A DNA stretch of 64,000 bases from Sphingobium subterraneum (GTDB lineage: Bacteria; Pseudomonadota; Alphaproteobacteria; Sphingomonadales; Sphingomonadaceae). The translations under genes were made by a program, and so were the position numbers. Under the pieces are notes generated by a model. It ran no database searches. It had not been told where the DNA came from and saw only the letters and a program-made list of their open reading frames with translations. The stretch lies in the NCBI RefSeq assembly GCF_014199435.1, contig NZ_JACIJP010000004.1, positions 248,001-312,000 on the forward strand, read 5' to 3'. This document shows positions 1-7,859 of the stretch, piece by piece. Every line of letters starts with the position of its first letter. Positions within the stretch are counted from its first letter, which is position 1.

Positions 1-630
1 GAGGACACGCGGGTCTATGCCGCGGTTCACCCCTTCCGTCCGGGCGTGGCGATGGTTTCTGTCGCAGTATTCATAGGTGTAATCGCGTTCGCGGCGCTGG
101 ACCTGGTGCCGATCGCCGCCGCTTCCTTTGCCGGAGCAATCCTCCTCATTCTGCTGCGGGTCATTTCTCCGGACGAGGCTTATTCGGGCCTGCGTCCGGA
201 AATCCTTCTGCTGATCGCTGGCATGGTGGTCATCGGCATCGCGATGGAGCAAACCGGCTTGGCTGCCGAGGCAACCGGATGGATGGTGGCCTCGGTCGAT
301 GGGGTCGGGCCGCTTGTGGCTCTCATCCTTCTTTACGGCGTCACCCTGCTTCTCACCGAGCTTCTCTCGAACGCCACCGTAGCCGTTCTGCTGACGCCGG
401 TTGCGGTAGCATTGGCAGAGAGTCTCGCGGTCAGTCCCCGACCTTTTCTGGTGACGATCATGATGGCGGCAAGTGCGGCGTTCGCTACGCCGTTCGGGTA
501 TCAGACCAACGTGCTGGTCTACCAGATGGGGGGATACCGTTACACCGACTTCGTTCGGGTGGGTTTGCCGCTGAACCTGCTGACATGGGCGGTCGCGGTC
601 ATCGCAATCCACAATTTCTTTCCATTTTGA
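1..630 (+). CDS. SLC13-family permease, C-terminal part (5' end outside window)
   Basis: The reading frame is open from the first base, so the gene begins before the window; the GTG at 46 is internal. What remains is about 209 residues. The first 17 look like the end of a soluble domain, and the rest is strongly hydrophobic with about six membrane segments. A polar stretch in the middle (LLSNATVAVLLTPVAVALA) and a late motif (FATPFGYQTNVLVYQMGGY) match the second half of SLC13/DASS permeases, whose paired SNT-type motifs bind sodium and dicarboxylate or sulfate. Many bacterial members carry TrkA-C domains before this half, which would fit the soluble beginning. Substrate cannot be told. The family call is secure, the exact transport role is not. 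Confidence 0.85.
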   Translation, partial: EDTRVYAAVHPFRPGVAMVSVAVFIGVIAFAALDLVPIAAASFAGAILLILLRVISPDEAYSGLRPEILLLIAGMVVIGIAMEQTGLAAEATGWMVASVDGVGPLVALILLYGVTLLLTELLSNATVAVLLTPVAVALAESLAVSPRPFLVTIMMAASAAFATPFGYQTNVLVYQMGGYRYTDFVRVGLPLNLLTWAVAVIAIHNFFPF

Positions 631-1071
631 CACGGCTCTGCAATCGCGAACCAGTCGGCACCACCGCGCAGACTGGTTGTCTCACCGTCCCGGCTTGCCT
701 AAGCGGACGGCAAGAAGCTCTGGGCACGATATTGGCGACAAAACTATCGGCTGGACCCCGGTGCTTTGTTGCGCCGCTCGGCAGCGGTGATCGCGGCAGT
801 ACTGCTTGGGCTTGTCGCGATTGCATTTGCCAAGAGTGGAGAAGCCGCGCCACAGATAGCTGATCGCGCGTTTGCGGCCTCGCCCTGGCTGGCAGCCACC
901 GCAATCCCCCTTCATCTCCGTACTGGTGGTAAGGGTCACGCGGCGGTGGTTTCCGGAAGCGCCAACACAGCGGCCGTTCATGCTCAGCCGTCCACTTTCT
1001 GAAAGCCGACCTAGGTTTATTGAGATCTGACCGCCCTTGGTCCGCTTGACATAGTTGATAGGTGCACGTCA
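631..1071. other. Intergenic stretch, no convincing gene
   Basis: About 440 bases without a well-supported gene. A 78-codon frame at 766-1002 on plus starts with TTG and has a hydrophobic N-terminus resembling a signal peptide, but it has no clear Shine-Dalgarno sequence. Overlapping minus-strand frames are equally long, so I do not call it. A 20-base sequence at 961-980 recurs near 7860. The region leads into a decayed gene and looks like gene debris. Confidence 0.5.
961..980 (+). repeat. Short dispersed direct repeat, copy 1
   Basis: GCCAACACAGCGGCCGTTCA here matches 7860-7879 at 19 of 20 positions in the same orientation. Both copies lie in non-coding stretches. Function unknown; it could be the trace of a common non-coding repeat. 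Confidence 0.4.
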
Positions 1072-1562
1072 GTGCAGTCGTCATTCAAGCGCAGTGCCGC
1101 TATGGCAAGGCATGATATAGGTTCTGATCAATGCTACGCCTGCCTGGTGAAGGATGAGAGCTACAAGGTTGCGATTTGTTACAAGATGTCGACGATGGTC
1201 ATAAACAACAGCTCAATCCGTGTGCCGCGCGATCTGCTCATTTCGCGCAAAGTCGTGAGCGATGCTTTCGACGCGGCCGACGATTGGATCGTCGAGAACA
1301 CCGCCGCGGATACCGTTGTGATTACCGCAGACATCCTGTTGGCGGACCGCTGTCTGAAGTTGGAGCCACCGTTATCTCTCCAACTGGCAAACCTTTTACG
1401 GGCTCCTCGATAGGTAGCGCCGTCGCCATGCGGGCGATCATGTCCGATCTGCGTGCTGGCGGTGATAACGTGGGCGGACCTGCCCCCTTCAGCAAAGCCG
1501 ATCGCTCGCGCTTTCTCTCGACCCTCGATCAAGCACTAGTGAAGTTACGACGAGGGACGTGA
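1072..1562 (+). pseudogene. Frameshifted YaiI/YqxD (DUF188) family gene
   Basis: Two overlapping frames together give most of a YaiI/YqxD protein, a small PIN-like family of unknown function. The first frame (to 1413) contains the conserved SIRVPRD, VVSDAFDAADDWIVE and VVITADILLADRCLK blocks. After CTGAAG near 1360 the match moves to another frame, which continues GATVISPTGKPF, then GGPAPFSKADRSRF, and stops at 1562. A one-base loss around 1358-1366 explains this. The start is also damaged: the usual DADACPVKDE is readable only as YACLVKDE, with a second shift probable just upstream. No good start codon or ribosome site is visible. I infer an inactive relic; a sequencing error could explain one shift but hardly both. 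Confidence 0.8.
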
Positions 1563-1590
1563 TGCCAGCGTGTCTTTCGGTTTCCGCTCA

Positions 1591-2058
1591 CTATCGGCCG
1601 CCGCGTATCAGACGGCCAAGGATCGCTCCAATGAGCCCGATTCCGCCTACCACGAGGACAAACCAGACGATGCGGAAGCTGAGCAGGTAATCAAGGCTAC
1701 CCGTTGCGATGCTTGCCTTCAAAGCCGCGACGACGCCGGCATCGCCACGCAGGGCCGCACGCTGTTCGGCTTCGAGATTCTTCGCCGCGACCGCTTTGGC
1801 GGCAGCTTCTGCCCGTCGCTCAGCCTCCTCGGCGGGCACGGCGCAGGCCATATTGATGACGAGTGTGTTCTTTGTCGGTTCGCCTTTCCATGGCCGTGTA
1901 CTGCCATCTGGACAGCGCAATTTTCCGGCTTCGGACTGTTCGAGTAGCCCCGTCAGGCCTCCCATAGTATCGGCAGGCTGTTGAGCGACGGCAGGCATCG
2001 CCGCCACGGCCAAAGCGATTGCAGTGAACATAGTCGACTGAACTTGGCGCACTCCCAT
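1591..2058 (-). CDS. Exported small protein with C-terminal membrane anchor, unknown function
   Basis: 155 residues. AGGGAG lies 7 bases before the ATG at 2058 and supports this start. Residues 1-25 form a signal peptide ending in AVAQQ. A short Cys-containing section follows (LRCPDGS, then INMACAVP), then an Ala/Glu-rich helix at about 75-115, probably a coiled coil. Residues about 128-150 form a membrane helix ending in Arg (GRLIRGGR). The likely arrangement is a periplasmic domain tethered at its C-terminus. I recognise no family. It stands alone between a pseudogene and the VIT operon, on the same strand as the latter but separated from it by 146 bases. Confidence 0.7.
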   Translation of the reverse strand: MGVRQVQSTMFTAIALAVAAMPAVAQQPADTMGGLTGLLEQSEAGKLRCPDGSTRPWKGEPTKNTLVINMACAVPAEEAERRAEAAAKAVAAKNLEAEQRAALRGDAGVVAALKASIATGSLDYLLSFRIVWFVLVVGGIGLIGAILGRLIRGGR

Positions 2059-2204
2059 CGCTGTCTCCCTAAAGCATCGTTCCCTATTCGGCGCTACGTC
2101 TGGCTGTCAGTTTATCATTTGGACAATTTAATCACCAAAAGAAATTTCTCCACTGCCCCCGCCTCGCTCTTGGTGGGACAGGCAAGCGTAACTGCGTGTT
2201 TTCG

Positions 2205-3899
2205 CTACGATCCGGGCGTGTGGATGATGATGTTCGCCAGCACAGCGAAAAAGGTCAGCGCCAGATTAAGGAAGCCAAGGGTCAGGGTGAAGCGGCGGGC
2301 ATCGCGCATGACCGGCATCAGCACGAGGGGCAGAATTGCAGATACGGCCAGCAAACCATATTGAAACGGAATCCACCAGTCCGCGTGACCGGGCGGCTCC
2401 TCATGCGGAAGATATCCGAGCAGCGGTTCGGCAACGATCGATACGATCCAGGGCAAAAGAAGAAGAATCAAGAGCGGCAGGCGTCGCCGTGCCGGGGAAC
2501 CCTCGCGTGGTAGAAAGCGCAACGCACTCACAATTATCAGGCCGATGAAGGCGGCAAACAGCGGTAACACGGGGGCGTCAGTGGTCTGAAACGCGGCAAC
2601 AACCAATAAAAGAGCCAAGCCAAGCGGAACCCATGTCAGCCAGCGATAGCGTGGTGGCCGAGCGCCCGGTGAGATGGGATCTCCGCCCTTTTCAGGCAGC
2701 ACTGGTTCAGGTTTGGGAGGCACTTCATATTCAACCGGCGGCGGCTCGATCGGTTCTTCTGGCTCAGGTGCGAAGTCAATTGACTCCATTTCAGATAACG
2801 CCACCTTGCGTAGCGTTGGTATGTGACTGGAAAGTTCGCCTTCCGGTCCGATGAACGCAAGGCTGGTCTGACGGCTCAGGACGTTGGCCACCAAAAGAAC
2901 GTCCGCCGCCGTTTTCGGCGTGGCGGATTCGACAAATCCGGCGGCGGCAAAGGCTCTCAATGCGCGCGCATTGGGCGCTATCTCCAGCAATCCTCCGGCA
3001 TTTGGGTGCGCCCCTTCGCTCGGCAGGGGAGCGGTGACGCAGATTTCGCCTGCCGGTGTCTGCATGGACCCGAAAACCCAGTCGTCCCGGTCGCTGATGA
3101 TAGTGCCATTGGGATTGCGGGGGTGGCGGAATGTCTCGATGCCGCGTTCAGACGTGACTTCCCAGCCGCCCGGGTGGTCGACGTGCCATTCACGGTGATC
3201 GAGTGTGCCGCCATTGATGGCAGCAAAGTGAAGGCAGATCGGTCTGGAACATTCGACGCCTATTTCCTCTTTCGATATCAGGTGCCGGTCGCCAAAGGGC
3301 TGGCCGGTTATCCGCACCAGCAAGGACGGGAAATCCGCGCTGACGGATACGCTCGCGCTATGGCGCTCCGCGGTGGTGACCAGAGCGTCGACATCAGAGA
3401 GGCTGAAAATAGCGGCCTGTCGTTTGGCGCTCAGCGGAATTGTCAGGCTGGCCCTGTTCTCTTCCGGTCGATCGAGCGGTCGGATGCTCCAGATCTGGAC
3501 ATCCACCTTTGCTCCAGGTTCGATCCCGGCAATAGAGATGAGCTGGATGCCACCCACGAGAAGTTCATACAGAATGGCCCTCCGTCCCTCGGCGACCGCT
3601 GCATCATGGGCGCGGCGGGCGTGTTTGCCCGGTTGCGCGCTGGCGTGATACTCGACGCCACCAATAGCAACGATCAGGCGGTAGACTACTTCCTGTGGCG
3701 CAATTGGCGGCAAGGTCAGTACCGCCTCAACCATCTGGTCGGTCGAGTTTGTGAATGTCCTGATGACAACGATATGCGCCAGCGGCGGCAGCGGCATGAC
3801 CTCAACATGGGTCGTCTCCAGTAACAGTGGAGGCAGACCGGTCAATTCTGTCCGGAAAAGCGCGGCGAGAGGGTCAACGAGCAGCGTGCTTGCGTTCAT
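2205..3899 (-). CDS. VIT-domain membrane protein without a recognisable vWA core
   Basis: 564 residues from the ATG at 3899, chosen because GGAGG lies 6 bases upstream; the longer frame from 3929 lacks a ribosome site. Residues about 28-145 match a VIT domain (vault / inter-alpha-trypsin type): VVIRTFTNSTDQMVEAVLTLPP, then RRAHDAAVAEGRRAILYE, then SIAGIEPGAKVDVQIW. In most bacterial VIT proteins a von Willebrand A domain follows. Here residues 150-300 show no DxSxS metal-site motif, although ANVLSRQTSLAFIG near 340 resembles the segment after vWA in that family. A Pro/Glu-rich linker (375-415) leads to about five membrane helices (421-559). The gene is last in the operon and overlaps the MerR gene by 26 bases. 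Role unknown; a membrane-bound sensor or scaffold is a guess. Confidence 0.75.
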   Translation of the reverse strand: MNASTLLVDPLAALFRTELTGLPPLLLETTHVEVMPLPPLAHIVVIRTFTNSTDQMVEAVLTLPPIAPQEVVYRLIVAIGGVEYHASAQPGKHARRAHDAAVAEGRRAILYELLVGGIQLISIAGIEPGAKVDVQIWSIRPLDRPEENRASLTIPLSAKRQAAIFSLSDVDALVTTAERHSASVSVSADFPSLLVRITGQPFGDRHLISKEEIGVECSRPICLHFAAINGGTLDHREWHVDHPGGWEVTSERGIETFRHPRNPNGTIISDRDDWVFGSMQTPAGEICVTAPLPSEGAHPNAGGLLEIAPNARALRAFAAAGFVESATPKTAADVLLVANVLSRQTSLAFIGPEGELSSHIPTLRKVALSEMESIDFAPEPEEPIEPPPVEYEVPPKPEPVLPEKGGDPISPGARPPRYRWLTWVPLGLALLLVVAAFQTTDAPVLPLFAAFIGLIIVSALRFLPREGSPARRRLPLLILLLLPWIVSIVAEPLLGYLPHEEPPGHADWWIPFQYGLLAVSAILPLVLMPVMRDARRFTLTLGFLNLALTFFAVLANIIIHTPGS

Positions 3900-4254
3900 C
3901 GGGTGCCTCCTTTGACAACAGTTCCTCAATCTTCATGGCACCCTTGGCTGCAATCGTGGCCACATCGCCACCACTTCCGATCAGTTCAGGCGCGATGACG
4001 AGCGTCAGGCCGGGCATGATCGGCACGGGAATGCCTTCCCGCGCATCGAGCAGCAGGCGGATCGCCGCAGGCGGAAAGCCCAGGCTGCGTAGTCGTTCAT
4101 AGCGGCGGATCGCCGTGACATGCACCGCACTATAGGTCGCGTATGTTCTTCCTCCCATCGGCGGAGGCATGAACCCTTCGGCGATCAGATAGCGGATATG
4201 GCGCGGCGTTGCCCCCGTGGCACCGACCAGATCATCAAGTTTCAGACCGGTCAT
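3874..4254 (-). CDS. MerR-family transcriptional regulator
   Basis: 126 residues. The N-terminal winged helix (LKLDDLVGATGATPRHIRYLIAEGFMPPP, then YSAVHVTAIRRYERLRSLGFPPAAIRLLL) is typical of MerR proteins. The C-terminal part is short: PGLTLVIAPELIG, then a helix ending in IEELLSKE. There is no Cys metal site or drug-binding domain. Its start overlaps the NADAR stop as ATGA, and its end overlaps the VIT gene by 26 bases, so the three are probably co-translated. Small MerR proteins next to VIT-domain genes are, as I recall, a recurring pair, which suggests that it regulates this operon. The palindrome at 6211-6227 is the obvious operator candidate. Confidence 0.85.
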   Translation of the reverse strand: MTGLKLDDLVGATGATPRHIRYLIAEGFMPPPMGGRTYATYSAVHVTAIRRYERLRSLGFPPAAIRLLLDAREGIPVPIMPGLTLVIAPELIGSGGDVATIAAKGAMKIEELLSKEAPDERKHAAR

Positions 4255-4880
4255 CGCAGGGTCACAACTTCTTCCTGTATTTTGGAGCGAATTCGCATCC
4301 AGATGTCCGCCATGATAACACCTGGAATAGTGCGACTGTCCCTACGCACTTTGTGGGTCAGCCATCGCTCCCCGGTAGCGAGCAACGCTTCGCGCGCTTC
4401 GCTGTTTTGCGTAAACTTGGCCTCGCAGGCGTTCCGCATCAGCGCCCAGTGCTCGGGGGATCCGGCAGTGATCGAGACGCCCTCATAGACGAACTCGGTC
4501 GGCTGATCGACGCTACCGCCCCGGCCCTTGGCTTCTCCCCCCCACAATTTGGCCATGGCCCGACGCTCCACCGGGTCGAGCCGTTTCAAGCCCTGCCAAA
4601 AACCTTCAATGCTGGCATAATGCTGGCCACCCAACTCAAATGGCGTGTGCGCCAAATTCGAGATCGGCGCGAAACTTGGCGCAATGCTTTGAACAATGTT
4701 GAGCGGCGCGCGGCGCGCATCCTCTTCGGGACCAATTTCACTAAATGCCATGCCGCGATCCGTTGCGGCGTGAAGCTGAAAGATATGGCAGTCCGCTGCC
4801 CTCAGAAGCGCGCAAATCGCTCGCTCCTCAGGCGTCTCCGCCGCTAGGCTCACCACATTGTTTCGGAAGCTGAGCTTCAT
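4251..4880 (-). CDS. NADAR-family (YbiA-like) protein
   Basis: 209 residues from the ATG at 4880; AGGAAG sits 9 bases upstream, while the ATG at 4940 has no such site. The NADAR core is clear from about residue 73: SNLAHTPFELGGQHYASIEGFWQGLK, matching the family pattern SNF...F...G....EH..Q..K, and later MRNACEAKFTQNSEAREALLATGERWL. Family members remove ADP-ribose from guanine in nucleic acids or hydrolyse N-glycosidic bonds of riboflavin intermediates. The usual EHyfQ appears as EGFWQ, and the Glu after TG...L is not obvious here, so activity may differ. The first 70 residues are an extra N-terminal part. Its stop overlaps the MerR start by 4 bases. No DarT-type toxin is adjacent. Confidence 0.8.
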   Translation of the reverse strand: MKLSFRNNVVSLAAETPEERAICALLRAADCHIFQLHAATDRGMAFSEIGPEEDARRAPLNIVQSIAPSFAPISNLAHTPFELGGQHYASIEGFWQGLKRLDPVERRAMAKLWGGEAKGRGGSVDQPTEFVYEGVSITAGSPEHWALMRNACEAKFTQNSEAREALLATGERWLTHKVRRDSRTIPGVIMADIWMRIRSKIQEEVVTLR

Positions 4881-4896
4881 TTTTAGTCTTCCTGCC

Positions 4897-5637
4897 TCAT
4901 ATTTTCCCAGATCCGGCAATCTGCGCACATTTGTCCGCAATTTCGATCATGTCGGAACGCATCGCGCTTGGCGCGATGCTCAGGACTGTGTCGCCCGATA
5001 TCAGTTCGACATAGTGTGCGTTCTGAAGCGCTGCATGGAGTTCGGGACTAAAGGGCAGATCGCCCTTTACCTTCACCGCGCCATTTTCGTAGCTCAAAAT
5101 GCGTTCGTTGTCGGCGTTGAACACGTGGCCATCGACACGCAGAGTGAGCGATTGCGAGACGCGGATGCCATTGACCGTCCAAAAATCTTCGAACCCCTCC
5201 AGACGCCGCTCAGGAAATTTACCGACCAGATACCAGATCGTGATCGGATTTCCCGCATCATCGGGATCGCAGCTCAAAGCACCCTCGTAATTCTGATCCT
5301 CATCGGCAAATCCGAGGCCGGAGACGGCCGCATTCAGCACAAGCATTCCCACACGATTTGCCTTGGGATAGGACGGCGCACTCGGAACCGGTAGGACATT
5401 GGGCGACAGCCCGGCAGACGCAGGTTCCTGTGTTTCCGTCGCCGGTGCCGACGCTTCCGTTGCGGTATTTGATACCCCCTTCGCGCCATCCTCCGATGGC
5501 CGCAGGATCATCAGTGCCAGCAGGGGCAGCCCGATCACCAGACCGGCGATCATGATCGCGCGGGCTGAAAAGGGTTGCGTCGATGGCCGGAGCGGTGGCG
5601 GTGTATCGCCTTGCGGCGAAGGATCGGAAGCGCTCAT
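4897..5637 (-). CDS. Single-pass membrane protein, unknown function
   Basis: 246 residues; GGAGG lies 6 bases before the ATG. The N-terminus is Pro-rich and cytoplasmic (residues 1-27), followed by one membrane helix (about 28-45) and a Thr/Ala/Pro-rich linker (50-90). A compact domain of about 150 residues follows, with two Cys (in ALSCDPD and ADKCAQI). The topology suggests that this domain is periplasmic. I do not recognise the fold. Its ATG overlaps the stop of the upstream gene (ATGA), and the NADAR gene begins 16 bases after its end, so it is part of the same operon. Confidence 0.75.
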   Translation of the reverse strand: MSASDPSPQGDTPPPLRPSTQPFSARAIMIAGLVIGLPLLALMILRPSEDGAKGVSNTATEASAPATETQEPASAGLSPNVLPVPSAPSYPKANRVGMLVLNAAVSGLGFADEDQNYEGALSCDPDDAGNPITIWYLVGKFPERRLEGFEDFWTVNGIRVSQSLTLRVDGHVFNADNERILSYENGAVKVKGDLPFSPELHAALQNAHYVELISGDTVLSIAPSAMRSDMIEIADKCAQIAGSGKI

Positions 5638-6164
5638 CTTGCACCTCCCGCAGCCATCGCAGCGCGCCAGAGCGGCAGGCGCTCAGCCAGCGTCGTACCC
5701 TCATGAGAATGCGCCCCGCCATTGGCCAGCCGCCGCTCATTCACCTTGCCGCCTTCGGGCCGGTGGACGAGGGTCAACTGTCCAGGGATGTTGGGATGGG
5801 TTACGACGTCGAACAAAGTAACCCACGGCATAAGCGCTGGCGTATCGCCATAAAGCAGATGGATGCCTTTCGGATCCAAGGCATAGGCCAGCTTGTCGAC
5901 GACAGGCAGTGTTGCTGCTTGAAAACTACGGCGCGCGCCAACGATGCCCCACACAATCAGCCCCAGGCCGATCAAGGGCGAGAAGATATAGGCCGCCAGA
6001 TAGATTTCATGACCAACCGCAGTGTCTGGGCCACCCCACCACCACATCGATCCAATAGCAAGACCGAGCAGCCCCTTGCCAATCAACTCGCCCCACGCAT
6101 CGGCACGCGCCTGCTCTACGGTGCGGCCGGGAAGGAAAAACTCTTCGCGCTGTTCGAATGCCAT
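5634..6164 (-). CDS. Two-helix membrane protein, first gene of the NADAR-MerR-VIT operon
   Basis: 176 residues from the ATG at 6164, with GGGGAG 7 bases upstream; the upstream ATG at 6182 lacks one. Two membrane helices (about 30-46 and 58-78) are followed by a soluble domain with alternating strands (DKLAYALDPKGIHLLYGDTPALMPWVTLFDVV), reminiscent of the small PH-like domains that follow paired helices in some bacterial membrane proteins. This resemblance is by eye only. Being first in the operon, it should reveal the promoter, which lies in 6165-6290 beside a 17-base palindrome shared with a divergent secreted-protein gene. Confidence 0.7.
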   Translation of the reverse strand: MAFEQREEFFLPGRTVEQARADAWGELIGKGLLGLAIGSMWWWGGPDTAVGHEIYLAAYIFSPLIGLGLIVWGIVGARRSFQAATLPVVDKLAYALDPKGIHLLYGDTPALMPWVTLFDVVTHPNIPGQLTLVHRPEGGKVNERRLANGGAHSHEGTTLAERLPLWRAAMAAGGAR

Positions 6165-6210
6165 TGTGATCTCCCCAGTCATAGCGTGGAACGACTCGAT
6201 GGGTTTATAA

Positions 6211-6227
6211 TGACAAATATTTTGTCA
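6211..6227. promoter_or_regulatory. Perfect 17-base palindrome in a divergent promoter region
   Basis: TGACAAATATTTTGTCA has 7-base arms around a TAT centre. It lies between the start of the NADAR operon (6164, minus) and a secreted-protein gene (6291, plus). On plus it abuts a TATAAT; on minus it contains TTGACA. It is a candidate operator for the MerR protein at 3874-4254, by inference only. Confidence 0.6.
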
Positions 6228-6290
6228 AAAGAAAGAAAATTCGTTAAGCATTCGGTACAACCTCTGTTGGAACGGATAGAAAGGCTTAAA

Positions 6291-6647
6291 ATGAGGTACT
6301 TGATAGCAATGATCGCGATAGGCGCATCAGCGGTGATCGCGCCTTCGACACGCCTGAACGCTGAGCAATATGTAACCGGCGCAGGCGCGCAAAGCTGTGC
6401 AGACTTCGTCCGGCAGGCAGGCAAGGATGGTCTGTCCGATCCGGCATCCCTGCAATGGGCTTTGGGCTATATTACTGGCCGAACGACCGCGACGAACGCG
6501 TGGCATCGACCATTTACTGGGCCAGAGGGTATTGCCCTCGACCTTCTCTCCTATTGCCGGGCGCACCCCGTCCGCCAGATTGACGATGCGGCAGCCAGCT
6601 TCTTCGAACGAACAAGATACTGCAAGACCAAACACGGCTGTCGTTAG
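6291..6647 (+). CDS. Small secreted protein, unknown function
   Basis: 118 residues from the ATG at 6291. Residues 1-24 form a signal peptide ending at LNAEQ. The mature part has the pattern AQSCADFVRQAG...LQWALGYITGRTTATN, then LLSYCRAHP and a final TRYCKTKHGC. With four Cys it probably forms two disulfides. This layout (GA.SC, then W..GY..G, then a YC.. helix) is common in small periplasmic proteins of sphingomonads, whose role is not known to me. It is transcribed away from the NADAR operon and shares the palindromic promoter region. Confidence 0.7.
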   Translation: MRYLIAMIAIGASAVIAPSTRLNAEQYVTGAGAQSCADFVRQAGKDGLSDPASLQWALGYITGRTTATNAWHRPFTGPEGIALDLLSYCRAHPVRQIDDAAASFFERTRYCKTKHGCR

Positions 6648-7098
6648 CAGCGTCATACATGCGAGAAGGTGCACGACTGTTCCCGACTATGATGGACGGT
6701 GCACATCAGCCATCGCTGCGGACACTCCCGCTCAATAGCCGTCGTTCACGATCTCTGAACTTGTGTTCAAAACCCGCCGTTGCACCCGGTGGCTGGCCAT
6801 AGGCATCATGGTCAACGTTATGTTATTCCGGTATGTTTAAGCGTCGCGGCAGTCGTCCTTGATTGGAAGGCGTTTGACTGACGTCGCGTGCGCATCCGCC
6901 AGAAAAGCACCGGCATAGGTGGCATCTATAAGACCCATTTGCGATTTCTCACTGGCTCGAAGGAATTACTCTTGGGATGCAGCGCATAAAATTGACTTTC
7001 CAAGGGCCAGACCGCCAGTTGTCTGGAACAGTGGGCGTCGCGTGCGCCCATATCGGTTTTTGCTTTTCGAAATCACCTCATTGTTCAACGAGGAATGT
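6648..7098. other. Intergenic stretch, no gene seen
   Basis: About 450 bases. Open frames are short or extend from the following gene without a ribosome site. One small perfect hairpin, CCAGAC...GTCTGG at about 7010-7030, is present. The sequence from 7040 to 7098 is more AT-rich and probably holds the promoter of the next gene. I see no RNA gene or repeat. Confidence 0.5.
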
Positions 7099-7764
7099 AT
7101 GACAAGACTGAGGGTTAAAGCCGCGGTCATAGCGTTAGCAATGCTGACTTCGATCCAATGCCCGGCATATGCAGCAAAGACTGTGGCGAACGAGTCTATG
7201 CCATCCGCCGCCCCGACCATTTCCTCCGCGACGCCAAAATCGGCCGCGGCAACACCGTTCATCGTCGAAGATTTTAAGGTTCCGACCGTGGTTGAAACCC
7301 CAAACTTCAAGATCATGCCACTGGGCCCCAATTTGGTGAAAATCGATTTTGATGCCTATATGTCGTCGATCAACCACTTGCAGAAGACTTTCACTCGCAG
7401 CACTACTTGGCCTCACAAAGATATTTCGGATGCGGATGCCATGCGGGATATGGAAACCGAGCAAGCAAGGTTCAGCAAACGGGAGTCGTTTGCCTATGCT
7501 GTGCTGACACCCGATGGCAGCCGCGAGCGTGGCTCGGTGTATGTCCGACCAAGTTCAGTCAAGGGCTACGATGCCGAGGTCAGCATGTGGGTAACCAAGG
7601 CCGAGTATGACGCAGGCTTCGATGCTGAGCTTTACGTATGGGTCAAGCGTTGGCTGCAAACGGATTGGCCTTTTGAAAATGTTGCTTATCCGGGGCGTGC
7701 CATAGAATGGAACGCCTGGGATTCCGCCGTAGCTGCAAGTGCAACTGGGACGCCGGGGCAGTAA
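7099..7764 (+). CDS. Exported protein with an N-acetyltransferase-like domain
   Basis: 221 residues from the ATG at 7099, with AGGA 4 bases upstream; the open frame continues back to 6919 but without a ribosome site. Residues 1-27 are a signal peptide ending AYA. After a Ser/Pro-rich linker, residues about 75-215 (HLQKTF...WP.KDISDADAMRDMETEQARF, then SFAYAVLTPDGSRERGSVYVRPS, then AEVSMWV...WVKRWL...WPFENVAYPGR) resemble the GNAT fold of cytoplasmic proteins that help acetylate small molecules. I see no certain acetyl-CoA loop (Q/RxxGxG/A). An exported GNAT-like protein would be odd because acetyl-CoA is absent from the periplasm, so another role is possible. Confidence 0.65.
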   Translation: MTRLRVKAAVIALAMLTSIQCPAYAAKTVANESMPSAAPTISSATPKSAAATPFIVEDFKVPTVVETPNFKIMPLGPNLVKIDFDAYMSSINHLQKTFTRSTTWPHKDISDADAMRDMETEQARFSKRESFAYAVLTPDGSRERGSVYVRPSSVKGYDAEVSMWVTKAEYDAGFDAELYVWVKRWLQTDWPFENVAYPGRAIEWNAWDSAVAASATGTPGQ

Positions 7765-7859
7765 TATCGAATTACAAGAGCCGCAGTCGACGACGGCTGC
7801 AAGAACGTTCGGCATCGACTTTTCCGTCAGCCACAAAGGATAGGATTTGGTCTGCTGCC

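Noticed and set aside
766-1002. 78-codon frame with signal-like N-terminus
   Set aside because: TTG start without a ribosome site, in an area of decayed sequence, with competing minus frames of similar length.
2823-3824. 333-codon plus-strand frame opposite the VIT gene
   Set aside because: The minus gene has a domain, membrane helices and a ribosome site; the plus frame has none.
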